64,000 bases of DNA from Candidatus Harpocratesius repetitus (GTDB lineage: Archaea; Asgardarchaeota; Lokiarchaeia; Sigyniarchaeales; Promethearchaeaceae). Shown here one piece after another: positions 58,243 to 64,000 of this stretch; position 1 is the first letter of the stretch; each line of letters starts with the position of its first letter. The stretch is from assembly GCA_021498095.1 (NCBI GenBank), contig JAIZWK010000001.1:3349450-3413449 (forward strand). Direction: 5' to 3'. The notes beneath the pieces were generated by a model. The model had not been told where the DNA came from. It searched no databases and saw only the letters and a list, made by a program, of their open reading frames with translations. The translations under genes and the position numbers were made by a program.

Positions 58243-61221
58243 ATGACTTTTATGTTAAAAAAAAAAAAATCAAAATTTATCATATCAAAATTAAATTTGA
58301 TATTGGTTTCAGTTTTCTTAATTGGATTTATGATAATATCTCCTTTACTATTAAACCAATTTCTTGTAATTTCGCAAAATAATTCTTTAAATATTCAAAC
58401 ACAAATGGTAAATACAAATCCAAAAAGCAGTAGCAATCATACTCCGATTTTCATTAATGGGAATGATTGGTCATCCTGTGATGTTGTCACAGGTAACGGT
58501 ACATTTAATGATCCATATGTAATCGCAAATCTTACAATCGATGCAGGTGGATTAGATGGAATTCAAATTATTAACTCACAAGCCTATGCAATAATTAAGA
58601 ATTGCACCATTCTAAATGGAAAAAATGGTTTTTTCTTAAATTATTCTTCAAACTATACATTGATGTCGAATACAATTATTAATTCTTCAGACACTGGAAT
58701 ATTCTTGTTAAATTCACAAAATAGTACATTGATAGCAAATTCAGTCTTTTCTAATAAAAACGAAATAGATTTCGGAATTCGGCTTTTAAAATCAACCAAT
58801 TGTACGCTAAGTGAAAATAATGTCTACGCAAAAAATATGTATGGAATTTATCTTTCTTTTTCGTTTAATTGCACACTGAGAGAAAATACTGTTAATAGCG
58901 GTGAGAATGGAATACATAATGGAATTTATCTTTATTATTCCACCAATTGCACTCTTATTGGAAATAATGCTCATGAAAATTCTGCAAATGGAGGCATTTA
59001 TCTTTATTCTTCATCCAACTGCATATTAATTAAAAACAACGCTAGTAATAATGATGGAATGGGTATATATCTTTATTCTTCATCCAATTGTATACTAAGT
59101 GAAAATACTGCAAACGAGAATTCAGGAATAGGAGTGGTGTTGGTGTTTAGTAATAATTGCAGTTTAATAGAAAATACAGCTAGTAATAATTTGCAATACG
59201 GAATAGAAACTTCTTATTCATCCAATTGCACACTGAATGGAAACAATGCTAATAATAATTCATATGGTATAGTAATTTCTGATTCATCTAATTGTACTCT
59301 GAATGGAAACAATGCTAATAATAATTCATATGGTATAGTAATTTATGATTCATCTAATTGTACTCTGATGGAAAATCACGCTGTTAAAAATTTAGACACA
59401 GGAATTAAGCTTTCTTCTTCATCATCTTGGAATTGGATTCATGACAATTACTTGATTAAAAATGTAAATAATGTAATTCTTGATGAGGGAATTAATAACG
59501 TCCTCTATAATAATTCTTTTATTTATTTACTTCAATCTTCTTTTTCAGCTTCAAGTACATCTGTTGTAATTGGAGAAATCATTAGTTTTACAGATACATC
59601 TACAGGAGGTAATCCTCCACTTACTTATAGTTGGAATTTTGGGGATGGCACAACTTCATCTACTCAGAATCCATCGCATACATACAATAACTCAGGTATT
59701 TTCACCGTAAGCTTAACAACCACAGATGACGATGGAGATTCATCTTCATATAGCATGGACATTACAGTATCTGAACAAGATAGCCAACCTATCGCATCTT
59801 TTTCAGCTTCAAGTACATCTGTTGTAATTGGAGAAATCATTAGTTTTACAGATACATCTACAGGAGGTAATCCTCCACTTACTTATAGTTGGAATTTTGG
59901 GGATGGCACAACTTCATCTACTCAGAATCCATCGCATACATACAATAACTCAGGTATTTTCACCGTAAGCTTAACAACCACAGATGACGATGGAGATTCA
60001 TCTTCATATAACATGGACATTACAGTATCTGAACAAGATAGCCAACCTATCGCATCTTTTTCAGCTTCAAGTACATCTGTTGCAATTGGAGAAATCATTA
60101 GTTTTACAGATACATCTACAGGAGGTAATCCTCCACTTACTTATAGTTGGAATTTTGGGGATGGCACAACTTCATCTACTCAGAATCCATCGCATACATA
60201 CAATAACTCAGGTATTTTCACCGTAAGCTTAACAACCACAGATGACGATGGAGATTCATCTTCATATAGCATGGACATTACAGTATCTGAACAAGATAGC
60301 CAACCTATCGCATCTTTTTCAGCTTCAAGTACATCTGTTGTAATTGGAGAAATCATTAGTTTTACAGATACATCTACAGGAGGTAATCCTCCACTTACTT
60401 ATAGTTGGAATTTTGGGGATGGCACAACTTCATCTACTCAGAATCCATCGCATACATACAATAACTCAGGTATTTTCACCGTAAGCTTAACAACCACAGA
60501 TGACGATGGAGATTCATCTTCATATAGTATGGACATTACAGTATCTGAACAAGATAGCCAACCTATCGCATCTTTTTCAGCTTCAAGTACATCTGTTGCA
60601 ATTGGAGAAATCATTAGTTTTACAGATACATCTACAGGAGGTAATCCTCCACTTACTTATAGTTGGAATTTTGGGGATGGCACAACTTCATCTACTCAAA
60701 ATCCATCTCATATGTATTCCAGCTCAGGTATTTTCACCGTAAGCTTGACAACCACAGATGACGATGGAGATTCATCTTCATATAGCATGGACATTACAGT
60801 ATCTGAACAAGATAGCCAACCTATCGCATCTTTTTCAGCTTCAAGTACATCTGTTGCAATTGGAGAAATCATTAGTTTTACAGATACATCTACAGGAGGT
60901 AATCCTCCACTTACTTATAGTTGGAATTTTGGGGATGGCACAACTTCATCTACTCAAAATCCATCTCATATGTATTCCAGCTCAGGTGTTTTCACCGTAA
61001 TCTTAATAATCACAGATAACGATGGAGATTCTTCTTCATATAGCATGGATATTAAAGTACTCACATCTACAAATCTTAATACATTTTCCAACTCAACTGA
61101 TGATGATTCAAATCCATTTAATCTTAGTATTCCTACCTATTCTATTGGATTTGTTATTATCACGATGGAATTAACTATTGTTATTATATATAAATTTACA
61201 AAAAAATCAATAAAATCATAA
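58243..61221 (+). CDS. Surface protein: parallel beta-helix plus six PKD domains
   Basis: 992 residues. An N-terminal signal/anchor helix (~15-40) is followed by a NosD-like right-handed parallel beta-helix (~70-430) built of N-C-T-L-x-x-N units with many N-glycosylation sites. Then come six PKD domains of 86 residues each (~434-950; FGDG and TTDDDGDSSSY in each), and a C-terminal membrane helix with a Lys-rich end (~966-992). It would be an anchored, extended cell-surface protein for adhesion or glycan binding. A long A-run right after the start is prone to slippage. No neighbours of related function; a transposase gene follows. Confidence 0.9.
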   Translation: MTFMLKKKKSKFIISKLNLILVSVFLIGFMIISPLLLNQFLVISQNNSLNIQTQMVNTNPKSSSNHTPIFINGNDWSSCDVVTGNGTFNDPYVIANLTIDAGGLDGIQIINSQAYAIIKNCTILNGKNGFFLNYSSNYTLMSNTIINSSDTGIFLLNSQNSTLIANSVFSNKNEIDFGIRLLKSTNCTLSENNVYAKNMYGIYLSFSFNCTLRENTVNSGENGIHNGIYLYYSTNCTLIGNNAHENSANGGIYLYSSSNCILIKNNASNNDGMGIYLYSSSNCILSENTANENSGIGVVLVFSNNCSLIENTASNNLQYGIETSYSSNCTLNGNNANNNSYGIVISDSSNCTLNGNNANNNSYGIVIYDSSNCTLMENHAVKNLDTGIKLSSSSSWNWIHDNYLIKNVNNVILDEGINNVLYNNSFIYLLQSSFSASSTSVVIGEIISFTDTSTGGNPPLTYSWNFGDGTTSSTQNPSHTYNNSGIFTVSLTTTDDDGDSSSYSMDITVSEQDSQPIASFSASSTSVVIGEIISFTDTSTGGNPPLTYSWNFGDGTTSSTQNPSHTYNNSGIFTVSLTTTDDDGDSSSYNMDITVSEQDSQPIASFSASSTSVAIGEIISFTDTSTGGNPPLTYSWNFGDGTTSSTQNPSHTYNNSGIFTVSLTTTDDDGDSSSYSMDITVSEQDSQPIASFSASSTSVVIGEIISFTDTSTGGNPPLTYSWNFGDGTTSSTQNPSHTYNNSGIFTVSLTTTDDDGDSSSYSMDITVSEQDSQPIASFSASSTSVAIGEIISFTDTSTGGNPPLTYSWNFGDGTTSSTQNPSHMYSSSGIFTVSLTTTDDDGDSSSYSMDITVSEQDSQPIASFSASSTSVAIGEIISFTDTSTGGNPPLTYSWNFGDGTTSSTQNPSHMYSSSGVFTVILIITDNDGDSSSYSMDIKVLTSTNLNTFSNSTDDDSNPFNLSIPTYSIGFVIITMELTIVIIYKFTKKSIKS
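59546..61093 (+). repeat. Six tandem 258-bp PKD repeats
   Basis: Units start at 59546, 59804, 60062, 60320, 60578 and 60836. Units 1-4 are almost identical at DNA level, including silent positions. Units 5 and 6 share variants (MYSSSG in place of TYNNSG). The pattern indicates recent duplication or gene conversion. Confidence 0.93.
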
Positions 61222-61273
61222 TATAGAATATTACACAAATACATTTTTTTTCATGTAATTTCAAACTAATCTA

Positions 61274-62704
61274 GTGTCTGAGAGAAAACATTATTGTTAT
61301 TTTGATTTCAATACATTCAAAACTTGCCATGAATTCATTCATTTATGGCTTATCGGAGAATTTATCCCAAAATTCCAGAAAAAAATAACTCAAACAAACT
61401 CAGATTGTCCACTTCATAATCAAGCATTTAATCCAAGTCTTCGTTTAGATTATTCGCAAAGATCGTATGGGAAAGATGTACTAGAATGTATCGGAGAGTA
61501 TTCTATTCAAGAAGGCATGAAACCAAAAGATATTCTTACAATTCTTCGTCGAGAGTATGATCTTCCGATTTCGCTTAGTACCGTCGCTCGTATGTGTAAT
61601 GATATTCTTGTTTTGACCACACACCATATCGATCAAAACACATACAAAATAATTAAACAACAAGATTATATTTTAGTTGCATTTGACGGACAAGAACCTG
61701 ATGGTGATCATCTGCCGTTGTGGAATTTTACCGATCTTATTTCTGGGCGAGTTTTAATGACCAAATACTTTGAACGTGTGGATTATCACGTACTTCATGA
61801 ATCTATTGAAGAAATTATTGCAAATTACAAGAAACCGATCATCGGCTTTGTAAATGATAAACAAGGGCCTATTCGGAAATGTTTAGAGACATTTTACCCC
61901 GAGATTTCACATCAATATTGTACATTTCATTTTTCAAATAATCTTTGGAATCATTTGGAAAAATATGCAAATACAATTCAAAATCACTTATTAAAAACGG
62001 TAAAAGGACTCTATATTCATAAGGTCTCGACAGATATTAAAATTAAAGTTCCTCATGAGCCAGAACCAGTATCTTTAAAACAGTTATGTGCTTCTTTAGA
62101 TAAAGAGATTCAAAAATTAGTAAAAAATCAAAACCTTAAATTTGAAAAGCTTCGTGGAATAACGAGTTTTGATAAAATTAAGCTTTATATTGAAGAATTT
62201 CGCTATTATATCGCTCAAATTCCTGTAGATGATCGTTTTTCAAAAATAATGAGTAAAACGCTTACAGATTTAGAAAGCGGATGTTCTCAAGTGGAACAAC
62301 GATATAAACATGCGAAAGAAGGATTAACCTGGTTTAAATCTATTCATACGGTACTTTGGAAGGATAATCTGAAAAAAGATATACGAATTAGAGAATTAGA
62401 CAACATTTTCACTGCAATTAACCAAAGAACCTTAAAGATCAATTCCAATTTTAAACAACAAGAAGCAAAAAGTTTTCTTCCTTCATCTAAAACCCCGTTC
62501 TGGAAGATTTTATGTGAATGGAACCGGCTATGGAGAAGTTATAAGCCAAAATTGGGGGTTTGGCGACGTAATCTTCCACAATATAATCAACAAAAAAGAA
62601 TGGTTCGTATGGAAGATTCTCCAATTATGGACAAATCGCATAGAATAGATTGTTTGCCCAGTTATCATTTTATATACCAATGCACTTGTCTTGATCATCA
62701 GTAA
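61274..62704 (+). CDS. MULE-like transposase
   Basis: 476 residues. The core shows YILVAFDGQEPDGDHLPLWNFTDLISG (first Asp) and IIGFVNDKQGPIRKCLETFYPEISHQYCTFHF (second Asp plus the C-x-x-H of Mutator/IS256-like transposases). An N-terminal segment with CPLH and a helix-turn-helix-like region (YDLPISLSTVARM) may bind DNA. The start is at the edge of an AT-rich gap (GTG 61274). Its last ~60 codons overlap the opposite-strand transposase fragment at 62528, so the true 3' end is uncertain and may be a fusion with another element. Confidence 0.75.
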   Translation: MSERKHYCYFDFNTFKTCHEFIHLWLIGEFIPKFQKKITQTNSDCPLHNQAFNPSLRLDYSQRSYGKDVLECIGEYSIQEGMKPKDILTILRREYDLPISLSTVARMCNDILVLTTHHIDQNTYKIIKQQDYILVAFDGQEPDGDHLPLWNFTDLISGRVLMTKYFERVDYHVLHESIEEIIANYKKPIIGFVNDKQGPIRKCLETFYPEISHQYCTFHFSNNLWNHLEKYANTIQNHLLKTVKGLYIHKVSTDIKIKVPHEPEPVSLKQLCASLDKEIQKLVKNQNLKFEKLRGITSFDKIKLYIEEFRYYIAQIPVDDRFSKIMSKTLTDLESGCSQVEQRYKHAKEGLTWFKSIHTVLWKDNLKKDIRIRELDNIFTAINQRTLKINSNFKQQEAKSFLPSSKTPFWKILCEWNRLWRSYKPKLGVWRRNLPQYNQQKRMVRMEDSPIMDKSHRIDCLPSYHFIYQCTCLDHQ

Positions 62705-63999
62705 ATCTGATTTTACTCTATTTCTAAGATGTTTAGTGCTAATTTTCCAGGAAGTACTTTGCCCATCTCCGATTAAATCGCCTCGCTTTTTAATTATTCC
62801 GTTAATCCCTTCATTTTGTCCCCGTATGTGGTAAACCAAATACCATTCTATGGTACCTTGCATTATTTTAGTATTCCCAATTGTTTTCTCAGCATTTGTT
62901 CCTGATTTTCGAATCTCTCTACGAATTATTTGAATTTTTTTTCTCTATCGCCACTCTTTCTTTTGTTCTACAAGAGTCAAACCATGATACCGTGCATATT
63001 GGGCCCAATTTGTGAGTGCACGCTTAGTTTCTTTGATCTTAATCTTAAATGATATAGGTTTGGGATATTGGGCAAGGTAATACTTCACATCTCTAATCCA
63101 AGCCTTCTTTTGAGCTTTTGGAATTCCATTTTTTATTGCTTTTTTAGAGATGCTTCTAAGGTTATTTTCTGCCGTTTTTAATTTTTTGAGTAATTTTGAG
63201 TTTCTTTTGTTAAAATCAACAAAGGGAATTACATCTGCGGCTTCTATCGCATGAATTACCGATGTTGAAGAATATCCCGCATCAGCAGTAATTGCAATGA
63301 TTTCCGAGCCTGTATCTTTTGCTAACGTTAAAATTGGGTTCAAAGATTGTTTAAAAAGGGCAACATCTGCAGTTTTCCCCGTTTCAGTTCGTGAGACTAT
63401 CGGTAAGCAATTTGTTCCGCATCCTATTGATGTTTTATGTCCAAAAAAAAACCCCTTGAACCTGTTCCGTTTGAAGCTTCCAAATTCCGACAGTCAACGG
63501 ATAAGTTACATCCGTCAATCGAGTTTACGCTCAGATCTTGGATATTCTCTTTAATTAATAATTTATCGATAGCCTTTTCATATATTTGAAGATTTGATTC
63601 GAGATAATCGGAGTACCAATATAATTTCTTGATTCCTGGTGGTCGATTTACAAATCCGAGTCTGCCTGCTATGTCAAAACAGAGTCTATTATCAATAAAA
63701 CTAACTGTTTTTAACTTTCCATCAAGTTCTGTGATGCTTGAGATGTGATTAATATGTTGATAAATACGAGCATTGAGATGGGCCATCAATTCTCCTCTAG
63801 AATATGTGTCATGTTTAGGAAATATTACGGAAGGTGGTATAATTCCTATAAAACATTCAATAGGAACTGTAATTTTCTGATTAGAAGTAGTAAATATGTT
63901 ACTGCATACAATCCTTGCAGTATCGCCGATTTTAGTGTAATAGTAGTCTTGAAATTTGCTAAATAAATTTTCTAATGACGTTGAGTGTAGGTTTAACAT
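62528..63999 (-). pseudogene. Transposase with frameshift and in-frame TAG
   Basis: One DDE transposase in three pieces; the gene may begin at 63999 or beyond the window. 63424-63999 is the N-terminal part (SIDGCNLSVDCRNLEASNGTG). A run of nine T shifts the frame: ten would continue as GFFFGHKTSIGCG. 62945-63343 carries ITADAGYSS (catalytic Asp). After TAG at 62945 the same frame continues with YHIRGQNEGINGIIKKRGDLIG, the likely C-terminal Glu region. The 3' end overlaps the convergent MULE-like gene. It is either decayed or uses slippage. Confidence 0.7.
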
Positions 64000-64000
64000 G

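Noticed and set aside
59984..61000. Three 80-codon ORFs in the PKD region
   Set aside because: Out-of-frame shadows repeated with the 258-bp PKD unit.
59546..61093. CRISPR-like or satellite array
   Set aside because: The 258-bp units are in-frame protein domains without spacers.
1..64000. tRNA or rRNA genes
   Set aside because: I looked for T-loop and anticodon-arm patterns and for conserved rRNA segments and found none that fold properly.

Overview
The window looks like the chromosome of an Asgard archaeon, probably of the Lokiarchaeia type. This is inferred from gene content. It is AT-rich and carries archaeal information-processing genes: an MCM helicase with an intein, Hel308, and a D-aminoacyl-tRNA deacylase of the archaeal/plant DtdA type. 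It also has two Ras/Rab-like small GTPases, a histone-deacetylase-family enzyme, long coiled-coil/TPR-like proteins and several HEAT-repeat proteins. No tRNA, rRNA or CRISPR array was seen.

Layout. 0-2.3 kb: a decayed transposase, a MITE remnant and a small GTPase. 2.7-8.0 kb: a giant helical-repeat protein, dtdA, a MITE and a cupin. 8.0-13.7 kb: a two-gene operon of a HEAT-repeat protein and a SIR2-like protein with TPR-like repeats and a zinc ribbon. 13.9-15.0 kb: three small genes for membrane or zinc-binding proteins. 15.4-19.4 kb: two paralogous ICMT/PEMT-like membrane methyltransferases, the second split by an insertion sequence. 19.5-26.7 kb: nitroreductase, unknown proteins, a NifX-like protein, small membrane proteins and a bacterial-style hybrid histidine kinase. 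26.9-32.5 kb: a broken IS, then an operon of a HEAT-repeat protein and a double radical SAM/SPASM protein. 33.3-39.6 kb: a cation exchanger, an IS110 element with a structured upstream region, and a second SIR2-like protein. 39.9-52.2 kb: HDAC, GTPase, membrane protein, mcm-hel308 operon, HEAT protein, AAA ATPase. 52.3-64 kb: MFS transporter with an operator-like dyad, surface proteins, and three transposase loci.

The strongest candidate for a new system is the pair at 27.8-32.5 kb. The HEAT-repeat protein ends in a 31-residue His/Tyr/Asp-rich tail containing five aromatic-X-Asp/Asn triplets (HTD, WVN, HQD, YHD, YLD). It is followed 9 bp later by a fused protein with two radical SAM domains, the second with a complete SPASM-like cysteine set. 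That is what a peptide-modifying (triceptide-like) RiPP system would look like, with the substrate tail attached to a HEAT scaffold.

Mobile DNA is dense: seven transposase loci and a MITE family with four complete 289-bp copies, each with perfect 4-bp target duplications. Two histories can be read from the junctions. A 1991-bp IS with a 5-bp duplication (AAAGA) interrupts a methyltransferase gene, and its removal restores the frame exactly. Another IS has an 8-bp duplication (TTTTATAT) whose right copy was later hit by a MITE.
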